Assembly: GCF_000524475.1 (NCBI RefSeq) | Contig: NZ_BAVQ01000036.1 | Span: 1-64,000, forward strand | From: Tomitella biformata AHU 1821 | GTDB taxonomy: Bacteria; Actinomycetota; Actinomycetes; Mycobacteriales; Mycobacteriaceae | DNA: 64,000 nt | Reading direction: 5' to 3' | In this document: piece after piece, positions 41,148 to 52,634 of the stretch | How positions within the stretch are numbered: position 1 is the first letter of the stretch | Layout: each line of letters opens with the position of its first letter | Notes under the pieces: model-generated | Told to the model about the DNA's origin: nothing | What the model saw: the letters and a program-made list of their open reading frames with translations, nothing else | Database searches by the model: none | Program-made: the position numbers and the translations under genes

Positions 41148-41519
41148 TCACCAGATGGACTCGGCCAGGAAGGGCTCGCCGTACATACCGGAGTCCTGCA
41201 GCCACACGCCGATTTGACCGTTGGGGTGCGAGGCCGCCTCGGCGACGAACTGCTCGCCGGTCACGGGAGTCCAGCCGCCGGTGTGCCAGATCGAGTCGTG
41301 GGGCAGGCGGACTCGCCAGTTGTCCCCGAACGCGACGTTGATGAGCGCGCCAGCGCGGAGCTGGTCGGCGAGCACCGTCTCGTCGTGGGTGAGGGTGGCG
41401 CCGACATAGCCGGTGCCGCTCCAGGGCGTGATCGCGGCGGCACTGCCGGCGCCGATCGCCAGGCTGGCCCCCAGTGCCGCGGTCCCCGCCGCAATGGCTG
41501 TGATGCGATTGACTCTCAT
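41148..41519 (-). CDS. Small secreted protein of unknown function
   Basis: The 123-aa product has a clear signal peptide (M-R-V-N-R-I-T-A-I-A-A-G-T-A-A-L-G, cleavage after G-S-A-A-A near residue 30). The mature part of about 93 residues is rich in Gly, Trp and His, with Trp near I-T-P-W, N-W-R-V, S-I-W-H and ending E-S-I-W; no cysteines. I do not recognise a family. AGGGGAA precedes ATG 41519. It converges with the pilin operon, with about 20 nt between stops, and is divergent from the GNAT gene. Confidence 0.7.
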   Translation of the reverse strand: MRVNRITAIAAGTAALGASLAIGAGSAAAITPWSGTGYVGATLTHDETVLADQLRAGALINVAFGDNWRVRLPHDSIWHTGGWTPVTGEQFVAEAASHPNGQIGVWLQDSGMYGEPFLAESIW

Positions 41520-41706
41520 GTGTTCCCCTGTCCGCGCTGAGTGTTGTCGACGCCGTGGCAGGGCGCCCGGCAACCCAGATGGACGTCAGTGTAGAACCAC
41601 AGATGTTTCAGTATGGACCGGGGTTGTCGTTAACTTGTCGCACTCCTGGGCGGCTGTCTATCAGTGGAGGCGGGTGAAGGGTGGGGTCTCGGACTATCCT
41701 GTAGAG

Positions 41707-42237
41707 GTGATTCGCACGGCTCGTCTATGGGAGATCCTTCGGCTGCAGGAGATTGAGGTGGCGGCGGGGGAGCCATTTCGTGAATTGGGGATGCTCAGCG
41801 TCGCCGACGACGACCCGCCATCATCGGAGTGCCTCATGGAGGCCATCGAGCGAGAGATGTGCTGGGTGTATGAGACGCGGACGGCAGGCGTCGTCGCGTA
41901 CTTGGCGGCGATCGGCCTGGACGCGAGCCTGCACATCGAGCAGGTTTCGGTGGATCCGGCGTTCGCGCGTCTGCGCTATGGCGCCCGGCTCATTGAGCAC
42001 GCCGAGCAGGACGCCGCGGCCCGGGGCTATCCGCTGCTGACGCTCACCACCTTCACCGAGGTGCCCTGGAACGCACCCTACTATTCGAGCCTGGGCTTTC
42101 GAGAGCACCTCAACCAGGAGCTCGAGGAGGTCCTCAGCCACGAGGACAGTTTTGACGCGGAGGACTGGCCGCGGATTGGGATGGCACGTGAGGTCTCGGC
42201 GGCGCATAGGGTGCTGGCGGCATCGGGCACGGCCTAG
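41707..42237 (+). CDS. GNAT family N-acetyltransferase
   Basis: The 176-aa protein matches the GNAT fold: I-R-T-A-R start, E-M-C-W-V-Y-E (strand 2-3), H-I-E-Q-V-S-V-D-P-A-F-A-R-L-R-Y-G-A-R-L-I near 80-100 as the acetyl-CoA-binding motif A (R-x-x-Y-G-x-R/L in place of Q-x-x-G-x-G), and the L-T-T-F-T-E-V-P-W-N-A-P-Y-Y-S-S-L-G-F end typical of small-molecule acetyltransferases. The substrate is unknown. The start is uncertain: GTG 41707 gives the family-like N-terminus, while GTG 41674 has GGAGG but at a short distance. Confidence 0.8.
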   Translation: MIRTARLWEILRLQEIEVAAGEPFRELGMLSVADDDPPSSECLMEAIEREMCWVYETRTAGVVAYLAAIGLDASLHIEQVSVDPAFARLRYGARLIEHAEQDAAARGYPLLTLTTFTEVPWNAPYYSSLGFREHLNQELEEVLSHEDSFDAEDWPRIGMAREVSAAHRVLAASGTA

Positions 42238-42313
42238 CGAGCTGGCTTTGCTCCTGCGTAGCTGCACAATCAACACCTGTCGAGAGGTCCAGCACCGGTC
42301 TAGAGGCTGCGAC

Positions 42314-44635
42314 CTAGCGGGTGATCTCGCCGAGCACCGCGCCCAGCAGTGCGATGGCTCCGGACTTGCTCAGCGGGTCGTTGCCATTGCCGCACTTGGG
42401 CGATTGCACGCAGGACGGGCAGCCGTGTCTACAACCGCAGGAGCGCACGGCCTCGCGGGTGGCGGTGAGCCAGTGCTTGAGGTCGCGGTGTCCTTGCTCG
42501 GCGAAGCCTGCCCCGCCGCGGTGGCCGTCATAGACGAACACGGTGGGCAACCCGGTGTCCTGGTGCAGGGCGGTGGAGACGCCGCCGATGTCGCTGCGGT
42601 CGCACGTGGCGATCAGCGGCAGCAGGCCGATGGCGGCGTGCTCGGCGGCGTGCAGGGCCCCGGGCCAGTCGGCCTCCTCGAGCCCGGCGCGGGCGAGAAG
42701 CTCGGGTGTGACGGTGTACATCACGGCACGGGTGTCGAGCGTGTCCGGCGGCATGTCCAGCTCGATCTGGTCGAGGATCTCGCCGGTGAGCAGCTTGCGC
42801 AGGTAGCCGACGACCTGGTGGGTGACCTCCACGGACACGGACGCGATGGTGACCTCGCCAAGCGTGACGGACTCGTGGGTGTCGGTGATGACGATGTCGG
42901 TGATCTCGCGGGCGCTGGTGGTCCAGTCGGGGTTCTCGGCGTGCACGAGGGCGACGCCGTGGTTTAGGTCCAGCTCGTCGACGACGAACGTGTCGCCGCG
43001 GTGGATGTGCACGGCCCCGGGGTGGATGGTGGCCGGCGCGCGAAGCGAGTCGACGGTGCCGAGCATCCGCCCGGTGTCCGCCTCGACGATCGCGATCTGC
43101 ATGCCGCCGGAGCCGCGGATGTCCACCTCGGAGTGCGGGTGGGTGCCGGCGGTGATGAACCAGCCATTGGGCCGGCGGCGGATTTTTCCCTGTACGGCCA
43201 GCACGGCCAGCACCTCCGCACCGCCGAACTCCTGGACCTCGGCGTCGGTGAGCGATAGTTCCATTGCCGCGCACAGCAGTTGGGGGCCGAGGATGTAGGG
43301 GTTCGACGGGTCGGTGATGGTGGCCTCGACGGGCTTGCCGAGGATCGCCTCTGGGTGGTGCACCAGGTAGGTGTCGAGGGGGTCGTCGTGGGCGATGAGC
43401 ACCACGAGGGAGCCCTCGCCGCGGCGGCCCGCGCGACCAGCTTGCTGCCAGAACGACGCGACCGTGCCCGGGTAGCCGGCGACGACGACGGCGTCGAGGC
43501 CCGCGATGTCCACGCCGAGCTCGAGCGCGTTGGTGGTCGCTGCGCCAAGGAGGGTGCCGTCGGCCAGGTCGGCCTCGAGGGCGCGGCGGTCCTCCGCCAA
43601 ATACCCTGCGCGGTAGGCGGTCACGCGTCGGGCAAGGTCCGGGTCCACCTCCTCGAGCAGACGGGCGGCGCCCATGGCGGTGAGCTCCGCGCCGCGCCGA
43701 GACCGGACGAAGGTCAGGGTGCGGGCGCCCTCGATGACGAGGTCGGCCATGATCCGCGCGGCCTCGGAGCCGGCGGCGCGCCGCACTGGGGCCCCGTTCT
43801 CGCCGGTGAGCTCGGGCAGCAGCGGCGGCTCCCACAGGGCGACGGTGCGGGGCCCGTGCGGCGAGGAGTCCTCGGTGACGGCCACAACGTCCGCGCCGAT
43901 CAGCCGGCTCGCCGCGGCCGCGGGATCGGAGGTGGTGGCGCTGGCCAGGATGAACACGGGATTGGCGCCGTAGCGGGCGCAGATGCGGCGCAGACGACGG
44001 ATGACGAGGGCCACGTTGGAGCCGAAAACGCCGCGGTAGGAATGGCATTCGTCGATCACCACATAGCGGAGCCGGCGCAGGAAGGGCCCCCAGCGCCGGT
44101 GGCCGGCGAGGATGCCCAGGTGCAGCATATCGGGGTTGGTGAACACCCAGCGCGAGTTGGCCCGCACCCAGTCCCGGATGTCGGTGGGGGTGTCGCCGTC
44201 AAACGAGGCGGCGCCAACGCTGGCGAGCTCGGGGGTGTCGCGGCACAGCTCGGCGACGGAGCGGAGCTGGTCCGCGCCCAGGGCCTTCGTCGGCGCGATA
44301 TATAGCGCGCTGGCGAGGGGGTCGGCGGCCATCTCGGTGAGGATCGGCAGGTGGTAGCCGAGGGACTTGCCGGAGGCGGTGCCGGTGGAGACCACTACGT
44401 GCCGGCCGCCAAAAGCGTGCTCGGCGACCTGCGTCTGGTGCAGCCACGGCCGCTCGATGCCGCGCTCGACCATGGCGGCGATGACGGCGGGGTTGGACCA
44501 GGCCGGCCAGTCGGCGAAGACGGCGTCGCGCCGGGGCAGCTCGGCGGTGTGCGTGAGAACGTGTTTGGCCTCGGCGGCCGGAGTGCCCGCGAGGATATGC
44601 GCCAGCAGCGACTGCCCGAACGAGGCCTGAGTCAC
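42314..44635 (-). CDS. DEAD/DEAH helicase with DUF1998 domain (Rv3649-like)
   Basis: The 773-aa protein has superfamily 2 motifs: Q/Walker A V-S-T-G-T-A-S-G-K-S near 80-90, motif II V-I-D-E-C-H near 195, S-A-T near 237, motif VI Q-Q-A-G-R-A-G-R near 400, and a C-terminal DUF1998 Zn site with C-G-C-R-H-G-C-P-S-C near 735-745. This is the MrfA/Rv3649 type, a 3'-5' DNA helicase implicated in DNA repair (MrfA in mitomycin C repair in Bacillus). GTG 44635 has GAGG about 11 nt upstream and gives close to the mycobacterial length. Divergent from the Rv3647c-like gene. Confidence 0.9.
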   Translation of the reverse strand: MTQASFGQSLLAHILAGTPAAEAKHVLTHTAELPRRDAVFADWPAWSNPAVIAAMVERGIERPWLHQTQVAEHAFGGRHVVVSTGTASGKSLGYHLPILTEMAADPLASALYIAPTKALGADQLRSVAELCRDTPELASVGAASFDGDTPTDIRDWVRANSRWVFTNPDMLHLGILAGHRRWGPFLRRLRYVVIDECHSYRGVFGSNVALVIRRLRRICARYGANPVFILASATTSDPAAAASRLIGADVVAVTEDSSPHGPRTVALWEPPLLPELTGENGAPVRRAAGSEAARIMADLVIEGARTLTFVRSRRGAELTAMGAARLLEEVDPDLARRVTAYRAGYLAEDRRALEADLADGTLLGAATTNALELGVDIAGLDAVVVAGYPGTVASFWQQAGRAGRRGEGSLVVLIAHDDPLDTYLVHHPEAILGKPVEATITDPSNPYILGPQLLCAAMELSLTDAEVQEFGGAEVLAVLAVQGKIRRRPNGWFITAGTHPHSEVDIRGSGGMQIAIVEADTGRMLGTVDSLRAPATIHPGAVHIHRGDTFVVDELDLNHGVALVHAENPDWTTSAREITDIVITDTHESVTLGEVTIASVSVEVTHQVVGYLRKLLTGEILDQIELDMPPDTLDTRAVMYTVTPELLARAGLEEADWPGALHAAEHAAIGLLPLIATCDRSDIGGVSTALHQDTGLPTVFVYDGHRGGAGFAEQGHRDLKHWLTATREAVRSCGCRHGCPSCVQSPKCGNGNDPLSKSGAIALLGAVLGEITR

Positions 44636-44767
44636 GCCCGTGGCCTCCTGTGGTCTGTGGCGGATCGATTCCAATGTGCCAGCCTATGGGAGGCGTCCCG
44701 GCTGTGGGCCGGGCCGGTCGCCGCGCGGCGAGTCCGGGGCGACCCTGCGTGCCTTAGTCTTTCCCTT

Positions 44768-45376
44768 GTGCACCAGCTCTCCTTTTTCGCGGCCGAGTCC
44801 GAGCCGCCGGAGCCCGCGGACCTCTCGGGACTACTCGCGGGGCCCGGCCAATGCGTGCTGTCCGGGGAGCGGGCGCGCATTTCGGTCGTTGTCGAGGACT
44901 TGTGGCGCGCGGAGGCGATCGCCGAGCTAATGGCGGAGTGTGCGCTTCCCGGCCGCCGCCTCGACACCGAGATCGGCCGCTCCGAGGAGGGCCGGCCCCT
45001 CGTGCGCACCGAACTCGCGCCGGAGCTGTCGGCACTGAGCCGGTCCTGGGTCAAAGGGGCCGCGAAAACCGTGCCCGACGGCTGGACCCCCAGCTCTCGC
45101 GCGCAGCGTGCGTGGGCGTTGGCGGCGGGACGCGGCAGCATCGACAACAGCGAGGACGGGCACTACCTGCTGGGTTTGGACCCGCACGCGCCCGACACGC
45201 ACCAGCCGCTGGCCGGCGCGCTGGCCCGGGTGGGCATCGCCGCCGTGCTGATCGGACCGCGGGGAGGCGGGCCGGCGCTGCGGATCACGGGGCATCGGCG
45301 CCTGGCCCGGTTGGCCGAGAATATCGGCGAGCCGCCGTCGGGTGCGACGGCCGTCGGGGCCTGGCCGGTGGGCTGA
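44768..45376 (+). CDS. Conserved protein upstream of topA (Rv3647c-like)
   Basis: The 202-aa protein starts M(GTG)-H-Q-L-S-F-F and contains V-V-E-D-L-W-R-A-E-A-I near 40, W-V-K-G-A-A-K-T-V-P-D-G-W-T near 95, and H-Y-L-L-G-L-D-P-H near 135. I know of no function. Its place just before topA matches the conserved hypothetical Rv3647c. There are no membrane segments or signal peptide, so it is cytoplasmic. Possible links to the adjacent helicase and topoisomerase in DNA metabolism are only positional. Confidence 0.78.
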   Translation: MHQLSFFAAESEPPEPADLSGLLAGPGQCVLSGERARISVVVEDLWRAEAIAELMAECALPGRRLDTEIGRSEEGRPLVRTELAPELSALSRSWVKGAAKTVPDGWTPSSRAQRAWALAAGRGSIDNSEDGHYLLGLDPHAPDTHQPLAGALARVGIAAVLIGPRGGGPALRITGHRRLARLAENIGEPPSGATAVGAWPVG

Positions 45377-45514
45377 AGTGTCGCTGCGCAGGGGACCTCA
45401 TGATGGAATATGCGAGGCTGGTGTAACCATGATCTGGCAACCTATGGCTAACTTGGTTGTGTCGCGCGGCTGTTGAAGCCGGCAAAAACGTTGAAAGAAA
45501 GGTGCGGTCCACAG

Positions 45515-48484
<2,970 letters not shown>

Positions 48485-48504
48485 CCCCCTACTCGATGTG
48501 AATC

Positions 48505-48570
48505 CGCCGTCGCTTCCTGTGGTCGCCCCCGTTGCAACGGGAGCGAACGCCGGAAGCGACGGCGAATCGT
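48505..48570 (+). terminator. Branched terminator after topA
   Basis: CGCCGTCGCTTCC (48505-48517) pairs with GGAAGCGACGGCG (48552-48564). Within the loop CCCGTTGCAACGGG (48528-48541) is itself a palindrome. It begins 20 nt after the topA stop and ends 34 nt before the next gene. AATCGTT follows. Confidence 0.7.
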
Positions 48571-48604
48571 TATTGACTGTCAGGTACGTGGAGGGAACGT
48601 TCAG

Positions 48605-49486
48605 ATGTCGGCTTCGGGTCGAATGTCCTGGATCGCAGCGGCGATGGTCGCGCTTGTGGCGAGCGCGCTCCTGTCGTGCAGCGCCAGCGAGTCGTCTGCG
48701 GATGATGCGGCGCTGGTCTCGAAGGTCACCTATGGCGATGATCCCGCCAACTATGGGATGTTGCACGTGCCCGCCGGCCTTGGCCCCTTTCCCGTCGTGG
48801 TCATGGTGCACGGCGGCGGTTGGATCCAGGAGCATGACCTGAGCTACTTCGAGCCGCTCTCGCAGGCGCTCGCGGCGGAGGGGGTGGCGGTGTGGAATAT
48901 CGAGTATCGCCGGGTGGGAGGCGCGGGCGGTTGGCCCGTGACCCTTGCCGACGCGGACGATGCGACCGACGCGCTCACCGGAGTGGTGCAGGTCGCTGCG
49001 AATGGGCGGCTGGACCTGGGCCGGGTGGTGGTCGCCGGACATTCGGCGGGTGGGCACCTGGCGGCGTGGATCGTGGGGCGGCACACGCTGCCGGCAGACG
49101 CTCCGGGCGGACAGCCCACGGTATTGGCGAAATCGGCGGTGGTGATGGCGGGGGTGTTCGATCCGGCGCTCGCAGTGCTCAACGGGCATGACAAGTTTGT
49201 GCGTGATCTGATCGGCGGCCCGCCGTCGGAGTATCCCGCGCGCTATGCGGTGGCGGCTCCCATCGCGCATTTACCGATCGGCACGAAGGTGATCGCGATG
49301 CATGGCACCGCCGACACCACGGTGGATCCGGTGCAGTCGTCCTCGTATGTTCAGGCGGCGCAGGAGTTTGGCGATCCCGCGGAGCTAGTGCTGATCGACG
49401 GTGCGGGGCACGGGGATTTCGGCAACGTCGACTCCGACGCGTGGCGAGAGGCCAAACGGGTGATCCTCAATGAGGCGTGGGGGTGA
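48605..49486 (+). CDS. Alpha/beta hydrolase lipoprotein (BD-FAE/esterase-like)
   Basis: The 293-aa protein has a lipoprotein signal with lipobox L-L-S-C (Cys near 25). The hydrolase domain shows the oxyanion H-G-G-G-W near 62, nucleophile elbow G-H-S-A-G-G near 145, an Asp in G-T-A-D-T-T near 240 and His in G-A-G-H-G-D near 270. It resembles BD-FAE-type feruloyl or acetyl esterases and kynurenine formamidase-like proteins, here surface exposed. The substrate is unknown. The last 20 bases overlap the convergent cyclase gene. The unusual K-V-T-Y-G-D start of the domain fits this subgroup. Confidence 0.82.
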   Translation: MSASGRMSWIAAAMVALVASALLSCSASESSADDAALVSKVTYGDDPANYGMLHVPAGLGPFPVVVMVHGGGWIQEHDLSYFEPLSQALAAEGVAVWNIEYRRVGGAGGWPVTLADADDATDALTGVVQVAANGRLDLGRVVVAGHSAGGHLAAWIVGRHTLPADAPGGQPTVLAKSAVVMAGVFDPALAVLNGHDKFVRDLIGGPPSEYPARYAVAAPIAHLPIGTKVIAMHGTADTTVDPVQSSSYVQAAQEFGDPAELVLIDGAGHGDFGNVDSDAWREAKRVILNEAWG

Positions 49487-50987
49487 GACCCGCCGGGCGG
49501 GCCAGCCGGGTGGGGGCGGTGCGGCCGCGCAGGGTCACGGATTCGCCGAGGACCCAATGCGCCTGCTCGGCGGGATCGGCCAGCGCGAGGACGGTCTCGG
49601 AGGCGAGGGTGACGCCGGGCTCGTCCTTCGCGAGTTCGGTGAGGCGGGCGGCCTCGTTCACCGGCGTGCCGATCACGGTGTATTCGAAGCGGTCCGCCGA
49701 GCCCACGTGTCCGGCGATGGCCGGGCCGGCCGAGATGCCGATACCGGCACCGGCTGGACCGACAATCTGGACCAGTAGCGGATGCAATTCCCGCGCCGCG
49801 GCTAGGGCGGCAGTGCAGGAATTTCCTCGGGGGACGGGCACGCCGAACACTGCGAGGGTGGCGTCGCCCTGGAATTTGTTGACGAAGCCGCCGTGTTTGT
49901 CGACGACGGTGATGACTGCCTCGAAGAACCGGTTGAGCAGGCGCACCACGTCCTGGGGGCTCGAGGAGTCCGTGATGGTGGTGGAGCCGACGAGATCCAC
50001 GAACAGCACCGCGACCTGCCGCTCCTCCCCGCCGAGGTTGGTGCCGTGCTGGAGCGCCTGGCGGGCGACGTCCTCGCCAACGTAGCGGCCGAAGAGGTCC
50101 TGCATCCGCTGCTGCTCGGCGAGGCTGCGGGTCATCGCGTTGAAGCCGACCTGGAGCTGGCCGAGCTCGGAGGTGTCGTACACCGTCACCTGCGCGCCTA
50201 GATCGCCGCGCTGGACCCGCTGGACGGCCTGCTGCAGCGAGTCGACGGGATCGCCGATGGCGCCGGAGGCCAGCCAGGTTGCGATCGCGCCGAAGGCCAG
50301 GGCCGCGACGGAAAGGGAGATGATCGCGGGCCGGATATCGGCCGGCTGGCCCACATTGCCGGCGATGCCGATGTCCGCCGCGACCAGGAGGATGCCGAGG
50401 ATCGGCAGGGCCGTGCCCAGTACCCACGCGGTGATGATGCGCGTGCGGACGGTGGGGGTGTAGACACGGGCGAGCACGGCGCCGTCGAGCACCTGGATGG
50501 TGATGGGACGCAGGATCCGTTCGGCTTCGAAATAGGTGAGGGTGGAGCTGGCGACGCCGCCGAGCAGCACGCAGAGCAAGGTCACCGCGCCTAGACCGGG
50601 GGACTCGTTCGCGGCGCGGACGACCACGACCGCCGCCGCAATCGTCCACACGCTGGCGGTCAGCAGCGTTTGGCGGATTGGCAGGCTGACGATGCGGCTA
50701 CGAACATGCTCGGGATGTCGCGCCGACTGTTGGCCGGGGTTCTCACGCTGCCAACGCGCGACCGGCTCGACCAGCCACAAGGTGCCCGCCATCAGCGCCA
50801 CCGCCGCGATGACAACGACGGCCACGAATACCTCTGCGGAGCGAGTGGCCAGCTCGTTGACGGCCGAGGAGAGCGCGAAGCGCATCAGCAGGTAGATGAA
50901 GATCGCGCCTGCCACGTTGGACAGCGCGGTGCCGGAGATTAGCGCGGCCCACACAGCCCTGTTCCGGAAGGGCACAGTCAGACGCAT
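49467..50987 (-). CDS. Membrane adenylate cyclase, class III (HAMP), copy 1
   Basis: The 506-aa protein has about six N-terminal membrane segments (residues 12-265), a HAMP linker (G-D-P-V-D-S-L-Q-Q-A-V near 270-285) and a class III cyclase domain. Metal Asp residues lie in F-V-D-L-V-G-S near 335 and G-D-A near 383; the purine-specifying Lys is in N-K-F-Q-G-D, and the transition-state Asn/Arg are in V-N-E-A-A-R-L. All key residues are present, so it should make cAMP. It resembles Rv3645. A close paralogue lies upstream on the same strand, 55 nt away. Confidence 0.9.
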   Translation of the reverse strand: MRLTVPFRNRAVWAALISGTALSNVAGAIFIYLLMRFALSSAVNELATRSAEVFVAVVVIAAVALMAGTLWLVEPVARWQRENPGQQSARHPEHVRSRIVSLPIRQTLLTASVWTIAAAVVVVRAANESPGLGAVTLLCVLLGGVASSTLTYFEAERILRPITIQVLDGAVLARVYTPTVRTRIITAWVLGTALPILGILLVAADIGIAGNVGQPADIRPAIISLSVAALAFGAIATWLASGAIGDPVDSLQQAVQRVQRGDLGAQVTVYDTSELGQLQVGFNAMTRSLAEQQRMQDLFGRYVGEDVARQALQHGTNLGGEERQVAVLFVDLVGSTTITDSSSPQDVVRLLNRFFEAVITVVDKHGGFVNKFQGDATLAVFGVPVPRGNSCTAALAAARELHPLLVQIVGPAGAGIGISAGPAIAGHVGSADRFEYTVIGTPVNEAARLTELAKDEPGVTLASETVLALADPAEQAHWVLGESVTLRGRTAPTRLARPAGLTPTPH

Positions 50988-51042
50988 GGGCTAAAACTAT
51001 CGTGCCGGGCGGGCGAGCCGGCCGGTACGCCACATATCTGTC

Positions 51043-52542
51043 CTAACAGGTGGGGCGGCCGAGCCGGGTCTCCGCGCGTCGGCCCCTGAGCAAGACCGTC
51101 TCGCCGAGGACCCAGTGGCTGGGCTCCGGGGCCCGGGCGTCCTCGACGGCACGGGCCGAGGCGAGGACGGCGCCGGGCTCATTCTTCGCCAGCTCGGTCA
51201 GGCGGGCGGCCTCGTTCACGGGGTCGCCGATGACGGTGAACTCGAATCGCGCGGCAGCCCCGACGTGCCCGGCGATGGCGATGCCGGCGGAGACCCCGAT
51301 GCCGAACTCGCCCTCGCCCACCACGATGTCGAGGCGGTGGCGTAGCTCGCGGGCCGCGGCCAGAGCGGCCCCGGGGGCGTCCGGATGTTCCAGGGGCGCG
51401 CCGAAGATGGCGAGGGCAGCGTCGCCCTGGAACTTGTTGACGAAGCCCCCGTGGTGGTTGACGGTCTCGACGATCTCGCGGAAGAACTCGTTGAGCAGTA
51501 TCACCACGACCTCGGGCCCGACGGTGGCGGCGAGCCGGGTCGATCCGATGAGGTCGACGAACAGCACCGCCACATAGCGCTCGGCGCCGCCCAGTTCGGT
51601 CCCGTGGGCGAGGGCCCGGCGTGCGACGTCCTCGCCGACGTAGCGGCCGAAGAGGTCGCGCAGACGCTGGCGCTCCTCAAGCCCGGTGAGCAGACTGTTG
51701 AAGCCGGCCTGGAGGAGGCCGATCTCGCCGCCGTCGTAGATGGTCACCTGGGTGTTGAGATCGCCGCCCTGGACCTTGCGCTGGGCCTCGCGAAGCTGGC
51801 GGATGGGGTCGCCGATAGTGCTGCCGATCAGAGTGAACGAGATGGCGCCGACGACGAGGGTGATGACACAGACGGCGAGGACGACGTCGAGCACCCTCTC
51901 GGAGTCGCTCGGCAGGATGCCCAGGGACAGCCCGGCGACCATCAAGGCGGTGCCGAAGATGGGGATGCCGGTGCAGGTGACCCAGGTCAGCAGAATGCGG
52001 CCCGAGACGCCGGGCGCGTTGGTCTGCTCCATGACGCCGTAGCTGAGGGCCTCGGCCGCGACGGGGCGCAGGATCCGCTCGGCCTGCAGATAGCCGAACG
52101 CGCTGGTGGTGATCGCGCCGAGCGCGCCGGCCACGGCGATGGTCAGGGCCCCGCCACCGAGGGTGTTGACGTTGATCAGTGTGATGAGCGCGACGCCGAC
52201 CGACCACAGCGCCAGGTGCAGGATTGCGTGGTATATCGGGATGCGCAGTGCCCGGCGCCGCACCTTGTGGGCATTCCCAACCTTGTCCCGCTGCCAGCGG
52301 AGCACCGGGAAGACAAGGTAGATGCCGCCGATCCCGCCGATCACGAGGGCGAACGCCAGGTAGCCGAAGAACAGGCCAGCGGTGGCGGGGGTGAAGCTGC
52401 TGGGGATGGTGATGGGGCTGTCGGGGATGAGCATCTTCATGCACACGAATAGGGCGAGCGCGCCGACGATGTTCGCGAGCAACATGGTGAAGGCATAGAT
52501 CGGCCAGCGCGTTCCGAGCAGCCAGCGAGCCAATTTCCACAT
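51043..52542 (-). CDS. Membrane adenylate cyclase, class III (HAMP), copy 2
   Basis: The 499-aa paralogue of the downstream cyclase has six membrane segments, HAMP (G-D-P-I-R-Q-L-R-E-A-Q near 255) and a cyclase domain with F-V-D-L-I-G-S, N-K-F-Q-G-D and V-N-E-A-A-R-L; all metal, substrate and transition-state residues are kept. The two proteins differ mostly in the membrane part, suggesting different inputs (lipid or ion sensing). ATG 52542 is preferred to a GTG three codons upstream. The two genes probably form one transcript. It is divergent from holB. Confidence 0.9.
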   Translation of the reverse strand: MWKLARWLLGTRWPIYAFTMLLANIVGALALFVCMKMLIPDSPITIPSSFTPATAGLFFGYLAFALVIGGIGGIYLVFPVLRWQRDKVGNAHKVRRRALRIPIYHAILHLALWSVGVALITLINVNTLGGGALTIAVAGALGAITTSAFGYLQAERILRPVAAEALSYGVMEQTNAPGVSGRILLTWVTCTGIPIFGTALMVAGLSLGILPSDSERVLDVVLAVCVITLVVGAISFTLIGSTIGDPIRQLREAQRKVQGGDLNTQVTIYDGGEIGLLQAGFNSLLTGLEERQRLRDLFGRYVGEDVARRALAHGTELGGAERYVAVLFVDLIGSTRLAATVGPEVVVILLNEFFREIVETVNHHGGFVNKFQGDAALAIFGAPLEHPDAPGAALAAARELRHRLDIVVGEGEFGIGVSAGIAIAGHVGAAARFEFTVIGDPVNEAARLTELAKNEPGAVLASARAVEDARAPEPSHWVLGETVLLRGRRAETRLGRPTC

Positions 52543-52634
52543 GCGACGCACGGATGTAACCGTAGTCGGCCCGAGCCTGCGGCGGCACTGTCCGCGCAGA
52601 CTGCTGTCGGGGGTTACGACTACGCTCGCTGGTT

